Shown piece after piece: positions 8,768 to 17,956 of a stretch of DNA of 64,000 nucleotides (positions are counted from its first letter, which is position 1; each line of letters opens with the position of its first letter). This DNA comes from Hyphomicrobiales bacterium. GTDB taxonomy: Bacteria; Pseudomonadota; Alphaproteobacteria; Rhizobiales; Rhizobiaceae. Below the pieces are notes generated by a model that made no database searches, was not told where the DNA came from, and saw nothing but the letters and a program-made list of their open reading frames with translations. Location of the stretch: NCBI GenBank assembly GCA_900466005.1, contig UEGQ01000013.1:174664-238663 (forward strand), read 5' to 3'. The position numbers and the translations under genes were made by a program.

Positions 8768-9874
8768 ATGCGGTTCATTCGATATTCTCTCGGCATCCTG
8801 TTTTCGTCCGTCTCCATTGCGCTCTGGAGCGGCCATGCCGCGCCCGTGCGGGCGCAGGCGAAGGATGAGGCGCTCACCCGCCCGCTGCCCGCGGACGCGG
8901 GCACGCTGGAGCGCGGCGACCGCCCGACCTCCGGCAACGGCGCGGGCGAGGACGGGGCGGGATCCTCTGCCAAGGGGCTTACCCTTTTCGAGCGCATGGG
9001 AGCGCCGCTTCCCGACCTGCCGCCCGAGCCCGAATACAAGGGACCTGTCGACGAGGCCTACGGCGCCTTCCAGCGCGGGCTCTATCTCACCGCGATCGAC
9101 AAGGCACTGCCGCGGGCGCAGCTCGGCGATCCGGCGGCGCAGACACTGATCGCCGAGATGACCTCGCGCGGTTTCGGAGTGAAGCGTGACGAGAAGGCCG
9201 CTGCCTTCTGGTATGGACAGGCGGCGGCGGGCGGTGATCCTGCGGGGATGTTCAAGTATGCGCTTCTCCTCATGGAGGGCCGCGATGTCCCGCGCGACAA
9301 GGCCAAGGCCGACGAATACATGCGCAAGGCCGCCGAGGCCGGCAACGCCTCGGCACAGTTCAACTGGGCGCAGACGCTCGTCTCCGACAATCCCGGAGAG
9401 AAGGGGCTCAAGCTTGCGCTACCCTTCTACGAAAAATCCGCCGAACAGGGGATCGCCGACGCGCAATACGCTGTCGCGCAGGTGTACAACGCCCTCAGGG
9501 ATCTTCCGGAAGAAAAGAAGTCGAAGGCCCGTTACTGGTTGCTGAGGGCGGCGCGTGCCGGCTTCGACACCGCCCAGCTCGACATGGGGATCTGGCTGGT
9601 GAACGGCGTCGGCGGCGAGCGCAACTACGACGAGGGCTTCCGCTGGCTGAGTCTCGCCGCGAAGCGTGGCAACGTGGTCGCTCAGAACCGTCTCTCCCAT
9701 CTTTACGTCAACGCGCTCGGCACACGCCCCGACCCGGTCGAGGCAGCGAAGTGGTACGTGCTGTCTCGCCGCGCCGGGCTCAAGGACCCTGCGCTCGAGG
9801 ACTTCTATCTCGGCCTCACCGACGATCAGCAGAAGAAGGCGATCGAGGCGGCGAACAAGTTCCGGCGCGGCTGA
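8768..9874 (+). CDS. SEL1-repeat periplasmic protein
   Basis: A 368-aa protein with an N-terminal signal (MRFIRYSLGILFSSVSIALW, cleavage near VRAQA) and, from about residue 100 to 350, at least six SEL1-like alpha-helical repeats, seen as GDPAAQTLIAEMTSRGFGVK, AAAGGDPAGMFKYALLLMEG, AEAGNASAQFNWAQTL, SAEQGIADAQYAVAQVYN, ARAGFDTAQLDMGIWLVNG and AKRGNVVAQNRLSHLYVNAL. SEL1 proteins act as scaffolds, often in envelope or exopolysaccharide regulation in rhizobia. It starts 8 bp after the ThiE-like gene, so the two are probably one operon. Partner unknown. Confidence 0.85.
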   Translation: MRFIRYSLGILFSSVSIALWSGHAAPVRAQAKDEALTRPLPADAGTLERGDRPTSGNGAGEDGAGSSAKGLTLFERMGAPLPDLPPEPEYKGPVDEAYGAFQRGLYLTAIDKALPRAQLGDPAAQTLIAEMTSRGFGVKRDEKAAAFWYGQAAAGGDPAGMFKYALLLMEGRDVPRDKAKADEYMRKAAEAGNASAQFNWAQTLVSDNPGEKGLKLALPFYEKSAEQGIADAQYAVAQVYNALRDLPEEKKSKARYWLLRAARAGFDTAQLDMGIWLVNGVGGERNYDEGFRWLSLAAKRGNVVAQNRLSHLYVNALGTRPDPVEAAKWYVLSRRAGLKDPALEDFYLGLTDDQQKKAIEAANKFRRG

Positions 9875-9989
9875 GCGTCCGGTCTAGTCCACTCTGCGGG
9901 CGCGGTTCGGACATTTTCTCTGGCGGTCTCCGCGGTGGAATGCGAATGTTTCGAATCGGACGGGCATGTCACCGCCGCCGGGGGAGCGG

Positions 9990-11258
9990 ATGGACGAGAT
10001 TGAACTCTATCAGCGGCTTGGACTGGCGATCGCGATCGGGGCGGCGGTCGGCGTCGAGCGCCACTGGCGCGCCAAGGACGAGCCGGAAGGCGCCCGGGCG
10101 GCGGGCATCCGCACCTTCACCATGATCGGCATGACCGGCGGTGTCGCGGGTCTTGTCGAAAAGTACCTTCCCTCAGGCGTTGCCGGATCGGGGATCGCCG
10201 TCACGGGCTTCCTGGTTGCGATGACGCTGGTGGTCGCCGTCTTCGAGCTGCGCGAGGCGATCGCCTCGAAGTCGTTCAGCGTTACCTCCGTCGTCGCGGC
10301 CATGCTCACCTTCGGCCTCGGCGTCGTCGCGGTTCTCGGCGACATGACGCTCGCCTCGGCCGGCGGTGTGGCGCTGCTTGCGATCCTCGCCGCAAGGCAA
10401 TTCCTCCATCAGGCAATCCAGCACCTGCAATGGGTGGAGCTGCGCTCCGCCGTCATCCTGCTTGCGATGACCTTCGTGCTCCTGCCGGTCATCCCCAAGG
10501 AACCGGTCGGCCCCTTCGGCGGCGTCTCCCCGGCAAGCCTTGTGCTGGTCGCAGTGACGCTCGCCTCGATCTCCTTCGTCGGCTACATCGCGGTGCGCAT
10601 CCTCGGTTCCTCGCGTGGCGACCTCGTTGCGGGCTCTATCGGCGGCCTCGTGTCCTCGACGGGCACCACCATCGCCTTCGCCCGGCGGGCGGCCGAGGGA
10701 GAGACAAGCCGCACGCTCGCCGCAGGCGCCATCGCCGCCGGTGCCGTCTCGCTCGCCCGGACGGGCGTTCTGGTCGGAACGCTCGCGCCGTCGCTGCTGC
10801 CATCGCTCTTGCCGCCGCTCGCCGTCGGCGGCGTCGTGATGACGGTCTATGCATTCGTGCTCGCAGCCCGCGCTCCGTCCAGCGACGGTGCCCGCATGCC
10901 GCAGAACCCGTTCGAGCTGTCGGCGGTCGCCAAAATGGCGCTGCTGCTCGTGGTCGTCGCTTTTCTGGCGCGGGCAGCCGCTACCTATTTCGGCGCCATC
11001 GGTCTCATTCTTACGGCAGGACTGTCGGGGCTCGCCGATATCGACGCCACGACCGTCGCCGTGGCGGGCATGCTGCCCTCGCTCGCCCGCGAAACGGCGG
11101 TCGAGGCAATCGGCGTCGCCATTCTTGCCAATATCGCCGCCAAGGCCGTCTATGCCACGGTGCTCGCCGGCGGTGGTTTCAGCCGGCATCTTTGGGTCGC
11201 CTCGATCCTTGCCTCGCTCGCTGCTTTGGCGGTCTCTTTGGCGCCGTCCGTATCCTGA
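9990..11258 (+). CDS. MgtC/DUF4010 polytopic membrane protein
   Basis: A 422-aa membrane protein. The N-terminal part (residues 1-140) matches the MgtC/SapB family: LGLAIAIGAAVGVERHWR and AAGIRTFTMIGMTGGVAGLV. The remainder is DUF4010-like with about seven further hydrophobic helices and motifs GGLVSSTGTTIAFARRA and AIAAGAVSLARTGVLVG. Such fused proteins are widespread in proteobacteria; roles in Mg2+ homeostasis or transport are suggested for MgtC, but not shown for this architecture. I chose the ATG at 9990 after gggggag; an in-frame ATG at 9966 would add eight residues. Confidence 0.8.
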   Translation: MDEIELYQRLGLAIAIGAAVGVERHWRAKDEPEGARAAGIRTFTMIGMTGGVAGLVEKYLPSGVAGSGIAVTGFLVAMTLVVAVFELREAIASKSFSVTSVVAAMLTFGLGVVAVLGDMTLASAGGVALLAILAARQFLHQAIQHLQWVELRSAVILLAMTFVLLPVIPKEPVGPFGGVSPASLVLVAVTLASISFVGYIAVRILGSSRGDLVAGSIGGLVSSTGTTIAFARRAAEGETSRTLAAGAIAAGAVSLARTGVLVGTLAPSLLPSLLPPLAVGGVVMTVYAFVLAARAPSSDGARMPQNPFELSAVAKMALLLVVVAFLARAAATYFGAIGLILTAGLSGLADIDATTVAVAGMLPSLARETAVEAIGVAILANIAAKAVYATVLAGGGFSRHLWVASILASLAALAVSLAPSVS

Positions 11259-11402
11259 AAGCCGCAGCTGGCCCGAGAAGGCGGGCGAAGCCCCTTGAAT
11301 TCGGGCGATTTTTGTGGTCTTGAACCGGCTCCGCGATCCTTCATGCGCCGCCGCTCACCGAAGCCGCGCGCCTCGCCGCAGACTTCAAGGAAAAACACCG
11401 AA

Positions 11403-12203
11403 ATGGCCCGTTCAGCTCTTCTCAATGTCATGGTTCAGGCCGCGCTCAAGGCCGGCAAGTCGCTGGCACGCGATTTCGGCGAGGTGCAGAACCTGCAGGT
11501 TTCCGTGAAGGGGCCCGGTGATTTCGTGTCGCAGGCAGACTTCCGCGCGGAGAAGATCGTCCGGGAAGAGCTGCTGAAGGCGCGCCCGACCTACGGCTTC
11601 CTCGGCGAGGAGAGCGAGGAGATCATCGGCACCGACGGCTCCCACCGCTGGCTGGTCGACCCGCTCGACGGCACCACCAACTTCCTCCACGGCATTCCGC
11701 AGTTTGCCGTGTCTATCGCGCTCGAACGCAACGGCGAAGTCGTCGCCGGTGTCGTCTTCAATCCGGCGACCGACGAACTCTTCACGGCCGAGCGCGGCGG
11801 CGGCGCCTTCCTCAACGACCGGCGCATCCGGGTCGCGGCCCGCAAGGTCCTCTCCGACTGCGTCATCGGCTGCGGCATCCCGCATCTCGGCAAGCGGAAC
11901 CACGGCAAGTTCCTGCTCGAGCTGCGGCACGTCATGGGCGAAGTCTCCGGCGTGCGCCGCATGGGATCGGCTGCGCTCGATCTCGCCTACGTGGCGGCGG
12001 GTCGGTTCGACGGCTACTGGGAGACCGATCTCAATGCGTGGGACATCGCTGCAGGTCTGATCCTCCTCCGTGAGGCCGGCGGCTTCAGCAGTGACGCCGA
12101 CGGTGGAACCGAAATGCTCTCGACCGGCACCGTCGTCGCCGGCAACGAATACGTCCAGAAGGCACTGCTCGAGGTGATCGGCCGGCCGCTGCCGAAAGCC
12201 TGA
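11403..12203 (+). CDS. Inositol monophosphatase family protein (SuhB-like)
   Basis: A 266-aa Mg2+-dependent phosphatase of the inositol monophosphatase family. Metal-binding and catalytic motifs are visible: GDFVSQADFRAEKIVREEL, GFLGEESEEI, the central WLVDPLDGTTNFLHGIPQFA, and the C-terminal YWETDLNAWDIAAGLILLRE. Substrates in the family include inositol-1-phosphate and other sugar phosphates; SuhB in enterobacteria also acts in rRNA antitermination. The ATG (MARSALLNVMVQ) was chosen because homologues begin there. It precedes the stator pair with a 100-bp gap. Confidence 0.93.
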   Translation: MARSALLNVMVQAALKAGKSLARDFGEVQNLQVSVKGPGDFVSQADFRAEKIVREELLKARPTYGFLGEESEEIIGTDGSHRWLVDPLDGTTNFLHGIPQFAVSIALERNGEVVAGVVFNPATDELFTAERGGGAFLNDRRIRVAARKVLSDCVIGCGIPHLGKRNHGKFLLELRHVMGEVSGVRRMGSAALDLAYVAAGRFDGYWETDLNAWDIAAGLILLREAGGFSSDADGGTEMLSTGTVVAGNEYVQKALLEVIGRPLPKA

Positions 12204-12265
12204 CGGCGTCTTGCTGACCTGTGGCCGGCGGCGCTTTCCCCTTCAATTCGTCTCAATTTTCCACT

Positions 12266-12294
12266 AGCCTCCCGCTGCAAGATCCCGGGAGGCT
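12266..12294 (+). promoter_or_regulatory. Stem-loop in the leader of the MotA-like gene
   Basis: A perfect 9-bp stem (agcctcccg / cgggaggct) with an 11-base loop ends 9 bases before the ATG of the MotA-like gene. The right arm contains gggagg, a ribosome-binding-like sequence, so the stem could mask translation initiation. There is no T tract, so it is not an obvious terminator for the phosphatase gene. Confidence 0.45.
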
Positions 12295-12303
12295 GAGGAC
12301 GAT

Positions 12304-13335
12304 ATGGTGAAAGTGAAGCTGGCGGACCTGGAAGCGGCCGAGACGGGGACGGGGAACTTCGAGCACAAGCTCTCGAGCCCGATGCCCTTCTTCACCACCA
12401 TGCTGATCTTCCTGATCATTGTGGGTTTCATCACCGCGATCCTCTACCGGCAGGCTCATGCGGCCTTCGTGACCAATCCGGGACTGAACGGGCTCATCCT
12501 CGGTGTGCTCGCCGTCGGGATCATTCTCGTCTTCAACCATGTCCTTGCGTTGCGGCCGGAAGTGCGGTGGTTCAATTCTTTCCTCGCCGCCGGCAGCGCC
12601 GACAAGGTCGGCCGCGAGCCGCGCCTGCTCGCACCGGTGCGCTCGTTGATCGGCAGCCGTCGGGACATGGCGATCTCGATCGCCTCGCTTCGCTCCATCC
12701 TTGATTCGATCGCCACGCGGCTCGACGAATCACGCGACACCTCGCGCTACCTGATCGGGCTCCTCGTCTTTCTCGGCCTCCTCGGCACCTTCTGGGGCTT
12801 GCTCGGCACGATCGGCTCGATCACCGCGGTCATCCAGTCGCTCGATCCGTCTTCCGGCGACAGCGCCGACGTGCTGCAGGCGCTGAAGAACGGGCTCAGC
12901 GGACCGTTGAGCGGCATGGGCACGGCGTTTTCGTCCTCGCTGCTCGGTCTTTCCGGCTCCCTCATCCTCGGCTTCCTCGACCTGCAGGCGGGGCGCGCCC
13001 AGAACCGCTTCTACACCGAACTCGAGAACTGGCTTTCGTCGGTGACGGACGTCGGCTCCGACCTCGCGGTCGCCGAGACGCCGGCCGTTTCCTCGGACGA
13101 CATGAAGCGGCTGATCGGACAGATGCACAAGCTGATGACGCAGCAGGCCGGCGCCAACAGCGAGCGCTCCGTCGCCGCCGTCGCCAATCTCGCAGAGGGT
13201 ATCCAGGGCCTCGTCAAGAACATGCGCAACGAACAGCAGATGTTGCGCGACTGGATCGAGCAGCAGCAGGAAGACGCCCGCGCCATGCGCAAGGTCCTCG
13301 AACGGCTGAACGACAAGATGGGCGGGGGCGAATAG
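12304..13335 (+). CDS. MotA/TolQ/ExbB-type proton-channel protein (orphan stator subunit A)
   Basis: A 343-aa inner-membrane protein with four predicted membrane helices (about residues 28-52, 62-82, 155-178 and 195-225). The conserved MotA/TolQ core is LVFLGLLGTFWGLLGTIGSI and later SGMGTAFSSSLLGLSGSLIL, the two channel-lining helices. A hydrophilic tail of about 110 residues with coiled-coil potential follows, ending with MRKVLERLNDKMGGGE. It lies 3 bp upstream of a MotB/OmpA-like partner gene, forming a two-gene stator operon. No flagellar gene is adjacent, and a separate TolQ is encoded at 51 kb, so this is neither the flagellar MotA nor TolQ; its task is unknown. Confidence 0.85.
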   Translation: MVKVKLADLEAAETGTGNFEHKLSSPMPFFTTMLIFLIIVGFITAILYRQAHAAFVTNPGLNGLILGVLAVGIILVFNHVLALRPEVRWFNSFLAAGSADKVGREPRLLAPVRSLIGSRRDMAISIASLRSILDSIATRLDESRDTSRYLIGLLVFLGLLGTFWGLLGTIGSITAVIQSLDPSSGDSADVLQALKNGLSGPLSGMGTAFSSSLLGLSGSLILGFLDLQAGRAQNRFYTELENWLSSVTDVGSDLAVAETPAVSSDDMKRLIGQMHKLMTQQAGANSERSVAAVANLAEGIQGLVKNMRNEQQMLRDWIEQQQEDARAMRKVLERLNDKMGGGE

Positions 13336-13338
13336 CCG

Positions 13339-14370
13339 ATGGCCCTCGCGCGCAACCGCCGCCGGGAACGGGGCGTCGACTACTGGCCGGGCTTCGTCGA
13401 TGCGCTGTCGACATTGCTTCTCGCCATCATGTTCCTGCTTACCGTCTTCGTGCTGGCGCAGTTCATCCTCAGCCGTGAAATCTCCGGCAAGGACGAGGTG
13501 CTCAACCGGTTGAACAGCCAGATCGCGGAACTGACGGAATTGCTGGCGCTGGAAAAGAGCGGCAAGCAGGACCTCGAAGACACGCTCGCGACCCTGCAGT
13601 CGTCGCTTTCCGCGTCCGAGAGCGAGCGCAGCCGCCTGCAGCAGCTTCTCGCAAGCGGTGCCGGCTCGGCGGAAGCCGCCAACAGCCGCATCGGCACGCT
13701 CAGCCAGCAGCTCGACCAGGAGAAGGAAGTGAGCGCGCGGGCGCTGAGCCAGGTCGAACTGCTCAACCAGCAGATCGCCGCACTTCGGGCGCAGATCGCC
13801 GCCGTCGAGCAGGCGCTCCAGGCCTCGGAGGCCAAGGACCAGACGTCGCAGGCGAAGATCGCCGATCTCGGACGTCGCCTCAACGTCGCGCTCGCCCAGC
13901 GCGTCCAGGAGCTCAATCGCTATCGGTCCGACTTCTTCGGCCGGCTGCGCGAAATTCTCTCCGACCGCGAGAACATCCGCATTGTCGGCGACCGCTTCGT
14001 CTTCCAGTCGGAAGTGCTCTTCCCATCGGGCAGCAGCAACCTCAACCCCGAAGGCGAGGTCGAGATGGCCAAGCTCGCGGCCGCGCTCATCGATCTCGCC
14101 AAGGAAATTCCGGCGGAGATCAATTGGGTTCTGCGCGTCGACGGGCACACCGACAACGTGCCGCTGCTCGGCACCGGCCGATATGCCGACAATTGGGAGC
14201 TCTCCTCGGCACGCGCCATCGCGGTGGTGAAGTTCCTGATTTCTCGCGGCGTGCCGGCCAACCGGCTGGTCGCCGCCGGCTTCGGCGAATTCCAGCCGAT
14301 CGCCGAGGGCGAGAGCCCGGAGGCGCGCTCGCAGAACCGGCGTATCGAGCTGAAGCTCACCGAACGATAG
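13339..14370 (+). CDS. MotB-like peptidoglycan-binding (OmpA-domain) protein (orphan stator subunit B)
   Basis: A 343-aa protein built like MotB: a short cytoplasmic basic N-terminus, one membrane helix (about residues 17-42, GFVDALSTLLLAIMFLLTVF) carrying an aspartate (D21) at the position of the proton-binding residue, a long coiled coil (about 45-195, rich in SQQLDQEKE-type heptads), and a C-terminal OmpA-like peptidoglycan-binding domain with the motif VDGHTDNVPLLG and SARAIAVVKFLISRGVP ending in QNRRIELKL. The coiled coil is much longer than in flagellar MotB. It is coupled to the upstream MotA-like gene and presumably forms a proton-driven complex across the envelope; the driven partner is not in this window. 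Confidence 0.87.
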   Translation: MALARNRRRERGVDYWPGFVDALSTLLLAIMFLLTVFVLAQFILSREISGKDEVLNRLNSQIAELTELLALEKSGKQDLEDTLATLQSSLSASESERSRLQQLLASGAGSAEAANSRIGTLSQQLDQEKEVSARALSQVELLNQQIAALRAQIAAVEQALQASEAKDQTSQAKIADLGRRLNVALAQRVQELNRYRSDFFGRLREILSDRENIRIVGDRFVFQSEVLFPSGSSNLNPEGEVEMAKLAAALIDLAKEIPAEINWVLRVDGHTDNVPLLGTGRYADNWELSSARAIAVVKFLISRGVPANRLVAAGFGEFQPIAEGESPEARSQNRRIELKLTER

Positions 14371-14490
14371 TACCAAGTCACGGTGATATGAACCGAGGCT
14401 TGGTATAAGTCGCCTGCCCACACAGGGGCAGGGTTGTCAAATCCTTACGTGTTCGTAAAAGTAAGAAAACGGATACGGGAGGGGGAGACA

Positions 14491-16134
14491 ATGGATTTTG
14501 ATGTACTGGTGATCGGGGGAGGGCTCGCCGGGCTCGTCGCCGCGACGGAAGCGGCGGACCGCGGCCTCAGGACCTGCATTCTCGATCAGGAGGGCGAGCA
14601 GAACCTCGGCGGCCAGGCTTTCTGGTCGCTCGGAGGCCTCTTCTTCGTCGACAGTCCCGAACAGCGCCGGATGCGGATCCGCGACAGCTACGAGCTGGCA
14701 CGGCAGGACTGGTTTGGATCGGCCGGCTTCGACCGGCCCGAAGACCACTGGCCGCGGCTGTGGGCCGAAGCCTATCTGCAATTTGCCGCCGGCGAAAAGC
14801 GCGACTGGCTGCACAGGCAGGGATTGCGCTGGTTTCCGGTCGTCGGCTGGGCCGAGCGCGGCGGTTCGCTCGCCGCTGGCCACGGCAATTCCGTGCCGCG
14901 CTTCCACGTCACCTGGGGGACGGGGCCGGCGGTCATCGAGCCATTCGTCCGCCGCGCCCGCGCCGCAGAAGCAGAGGGTCGAATCGTCTTCCGCTTCCGT
15001 CATCAGGTCGACCGCCTGATCGTCACCAACGGCGCCGTCACGGGCGCGCAGGGTACGATCCTCAAGGCGGATGCCATCCAGCGTGGCGGCGCGAGCTCGC
15101 GCAATCCGGTCGGCGAGTTCGAGATCAGCGCAGGCGCCGTGATCGTCGCCTCAGGTGGCATCGGCGGCAATCATGACCTCGTGCGCAAGAGCTGGCCCGT
15201 CGACCGGCTCGGCCCGGCGCCGAAATCCATGGTCGCCGGCGTGCCTGCCTATGTCGACGGCCGCATGCTCGCCATCGCCCAGAGCGCCGGCGGGCGGATC
15301 GTCAACGGCGACCGCATGTGGCACTACACAGAAGGCCTCCGGAACTACGATCCGATCTGGCCGAACCACGGCATCCGCATCCTGCCGGGGCCGTCCTCCT
15401 TCTGGTGCGACGCAGACGGCAATCGCTTCCAGGCCCCGGCGATGCCGGGCTTTGATACACTGGCGACGCTGAAGGCGATCCGCGCGCGCGGCCACGAATA
15501 CAGCTGGTTCATCCTGACCAAGGCGATCATCAAGCGCGAGTTCGCGCTCTCCGGCTCGGAGCAGAATCCCGATCTCACCGGCAAGGACATCCGTCGTCTC
15601 CTGTCGCGCCTCGGCCGCAATCCGCCGGGGCCGGTGCAGGCATTCATGGACAAGGGCGAGGATTTCGTCGTCCGCGACAATCTCGAGGATCTCGTTGCCG
15701 GCATGAACGAGCTGACCGGCGAGCACCGCCTCGGCGTGCAGCACGTCCGCGCGCAGATCGAGGCCCGCGACCGGGAACTCGACAATCCCTTCAACAAGGA
15801 TGCACAGATCACCGCAATCCACGGCGCCCGCAAATATCTCGGCGATCGATTCATGCGCACGGCGAAGCCGCACCGGCTTCTCGACCCGAAGGCCGGACCG
15901 CTGATCGGGGTTCGCCTGCACGTGCTGACGCGCAAGACGCTCGGCGGGCTGCACACGGATCTCCATGCGCGCGTGCTCGGCGCAAACGACGAGCCTATCC
16001 CCGGCCTCTATGCCGCCGGTGAAGTCTCCGGCTTCGGCGGTGGCGGCATGCACGGCTACAATGCGCTCGAGGGCACCTTCCTCGGCGGCTGCCTGTTCTC
16101 CGGGCGGGTCGCAGGGCGCGCGGTCGGCGCCTGA
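14491..16134 (+). CDS. FAD-binding dehydrogenase (fumarate reductase/3-ketosteroid dehydrogenase-like)
   Basis: A 547-aa flavoprotein. The N-terminus MDFDVLVIGGGLAGLVAATE is a Rossmann FAD motif; AVIVASGGIGGNHDLVRKSW and the C-terminal PIPGLYAAGEVSGFGGGGMH followed by GYNALEGTFLGGCLFSGRVA are the FAD-contacting segments of the FAD_binding_2 family (annotated widely as predicted oxidoreductase, COG3573 type). The start has an excellent ribosome binding site (gggggag). The physiological substrate is unknown. A 7-bp inverted repeat (taccaag / cttggta, 14371-14405) separates it from the stator pair. Confidence 0.85.
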   Translation: MDFDVLVIGGGLAGLVAATEAADRGLRTCILDQEGEQNLGGQAFWSLGGLFFVDSPEQRRMRIRDSYELARQDWFGSAGFDRPEDHWPRLWAEAYLQFAAGEKRDWLHRQGLRWFPVVGWAERGGSLAAGHGNSVPRFHVTWGTGPAVIEPFVRRARAAEAEGRIVFRFRHQVDRLIVTNGAVTGAQGTILKADAIQRGGASSRNPVGEFEISAGAVIVASGGIGGNHDLVRKSWPVDRLGPAPKSMVAGVPAYVDGRMLAIAQSAGGRIVNGDRMWHYTEGLRNYDPIWPNHGIRILPGPSSFWCDADGNRFQAPAMPGFDTLATLKAIRARGHEYSWFILTKAIIKREFALSGSEQNPDLTGKDIRRLLSRLGRNPPGPVQAFMDKGEDFVVRDNLEDLVAGMNELTGEHRLGVQHVRAQIEARDRELDNPFNKDAQITAIHGARKYLGDRFMRTAKPHRLLDPKAGPLIGVRLHVLTRKTLGGLHTDLHARVLGANDEPIPGLYAAGEVSGFGGGGMHGYNALEGTFLGGCLFSGRVAGRAVGA

Positions 16135-16153
16135 CGGAGGCGCGGAGCCGCCG

Positions 16154-17956
16154 CTATTTGGCGGCGGCGCTCAGGTCGTGGGCGCCGGTCTCGAACTGCA
16201 GGCGTGCAAGCTTCGCATAGAGCCCGCCCTCGCGGATGAGGCTCTGGTGCGTGCCTTCCTCGGCGATCCGGCCGTCGTCGAGCACGAGGATGCGGTCGGC
16301 CTTCAGCACGGTCGCGAGCCGGTGGGCGATGACGATCGTCGTGCGGTTCTGCATCAGGCCGTCGAGAGCCTTCTGGACCAGCGTCTCGCTTTCGGCGTCG
16401 AGCGCCGAGGTCGCCTCGTCGAGCAGCAGCAGCGGCGCGTTCTTCAGCAGGGCACGGGCAATCGCGATGCGTTGCCGCTGGCCGCCGGAAAGCGTGATGC
16501 CGCGCTCGCCGACCTGCGTGTCGAAACCCTTTTCCAGCCTGTCGATGAATTCACGCGCTTGCGCAGCCTCGGCCGCGGCGATCACCTCCGCGCGGCTCGC
16601 ATTCGGTGCGCCGAAGGCGATGTTGTCGTGGATCGAGGAGGCGAAGATCGTAACGTCCTGCGGGACGATGGCGATGCGGGCGCGCAACGCGTCCGGTGCG
16701 ACCTCGCGAACGTCGAGGCCGTCGAACCGAACCGTGCCGCTCACCGGATCGTAGAAGCGCAGCATCAGCGAGAAGACGGTGCTCTTGCCGGCACCCGACG
16801 GGCCGACGATCGCCACCGTCTCGCCCGGCTCGACCTTGAAGCTCAGACCCTTCAGCGCCGAGCGGCCCGGATGGCTCGGATAGGAGAAATGGATGTCGTT
16901 GAATTCCACCCGGCCGATCGCCGGCTCGGGAAGCGCGTTGGGCGAGGCGGGTGCGGCGATCTCCGGTTCCTCGTGCAGCAGTTCCATCAATCTCTCGGCG
17001 GCGCCACCGGCCTGGGCGAGTTCGCCCCAGACTTCCGAGAGCGATCCGAGCGCGCCGGCGGCGATCACCGAATAGAGCAGGAACTGTCCGAGCGTGCCTG
17101 CGCTCAGCGTCCCGGCGAGCACGCTCTGCGCGCCGTACCAGAGGACGGTGACGACGCTGCCGAAGACGAGGGTGATCGCAAATCCGGTCAGGAGGGCGCG
17201 AGAGCGAATCGCCGTGCGGGCGGCCGCGTAGGCGCTTTCCACCGCGTCGCCGTAGCGGGCGGTCGCGATCGCCTCGCCGTTGAAGGCCTGCAGCGTGCGC
17301 GTCGCGCCGATCGTCTCGCTCGCGTAGGCGGTTGCTGCGGCAAGGGTGTCCTGTGCCGCGCGGGACCGCTTGCGCACCGACCGGCCGAAGCCGACCAGCG
17401 GAAAGACGATCACCGGTATGGCGATGAGGACGAGAACCGAGAGCCGCGGGCTGGTGTAGATCATCATGCCCACGGCGCCGAGACAGAGGATCGAATTTCG
17501 AAGCGCCAGCGACGCGCTCGCGCCGACCGCCGACTTGATCTGCGTGGTGTCCGCGGTCAGCCGCGAGACGATCTCGCCGGACTGGTTGACGTCGAAGAAG
17601 GAGGGCGAAAGCCGGGTCACATGCTCGAAGACGGCGCGCCGAAGGTCGGAAACCACCCGTTCGCCGATCGAGATGACGTAATAGTAGCGCATGGCGCTGG
17701 CGACCGCGAGCAGCACCGCCATGACGACCAGCATGCCGAAATAGCTGTTGATGAAGCCACGGTCGGCGCCGCTGAAGCCGTGATCGATCATTCGGCGGAC
17801 GGCAAGCGGCAGCGCCAGCGTCGTTCCCGCGGCAAGCGCCAGGAAGAAGAGGGCGGCCGCGACCATGCTCCGATAGCGTTTCAGGTAGGGCAGGAGCCCG
17901 CCAAGCGGCTTCAACGAACGTCGTTTTTTCGACTCGGGCTCGGTAACGTCGGACAC
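16154..17956 (-). CDS. ABC exporter, fused permease and ATPase (MsbA/lipid-multidrug type)
   Basis: A 600-aa half-transporter: six membrane helices in residues about 30-310 (ABC_membrane type) and a C-terminal nucleotide-binding domain with Walker A GPSGAGKS (385-392), signature LSGGQRQRIAIARALL (from 489), Walker B LLLLDE (509-514) and the H-loop IVIAHRL. Such proteins dimerise to export lipids, peptides or drugs; the substrate cannot be read from sequence. I place the start at a GTG (VSDVTEPESKKRR) preceded by ggagaag; an upstream GTG at 18034 adds 26 residues but lacks a comparable site. It is divergent from rpmE. Confidence 0.93.
   Translation of the reverse strand: MSDVTEPESKKRRSLKPLGGLLPYLKRYRSMVAAALFFLALAAGTTLALPLAVRRMIDHGFSGADRGFINSYFGMLVVMAVLLAVASAMRYYYVISIGERVVSDLRRAVFEHVTRLSPSFFDVNQSGEIVSRLTADTTQIKSAVGASASLALRNSILCLGAVGMMIYTSPRLSVLVLIAIPVIVFPLVGFGRSVRKRSRAAQDTLAAATAYASETIGATRTLQAFNGEAIATARYGDAVESAYAAARTAIRSRALLTGFAITLVFGSVVTVLWYGAQSVLAGTLSAGTLGQFLLYSVIAAGALGSLSEVWGELAQAGGAAERLMELLHEEPEIAAPASPNALPEPAIGRVEFNDIHFSYPSHPGRSALKGLSFKVEPGETVAIVGPSGAGKSTVFSLMLRFYDPVSGTVRFDGLDVREVAPDALRARIAIVPQDVTIFASSIHDNIAFGAPNASRAEVIAAAEAAQAREFIDRLEKGFDTQVGERGITLSGGQRQRIAIARALLKNAPLLLLDEATSALDAESETLVQKALDGLMQNRTTIVIAHRLATVLKADRILVLDDGRIAEEGTHQSLIREGGLYAKLARLQFETGAHDLSAAAK

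Noticed and set aside
12304..14370. Zorya-type phage defence system
   Set aside because: The stator pair resembles ZorAB in plan only; no ZorC, ZorD or ZorE-like gene is adjacent, and the neighbours are housekeeping genes.
14371..14405. Inverted repeat taccaag / cttggta after the stator pair, as a terminator
   Set aside because: The stem is 7 bp with a 21-base loop and has no T tract; likely chance or a weak operator.
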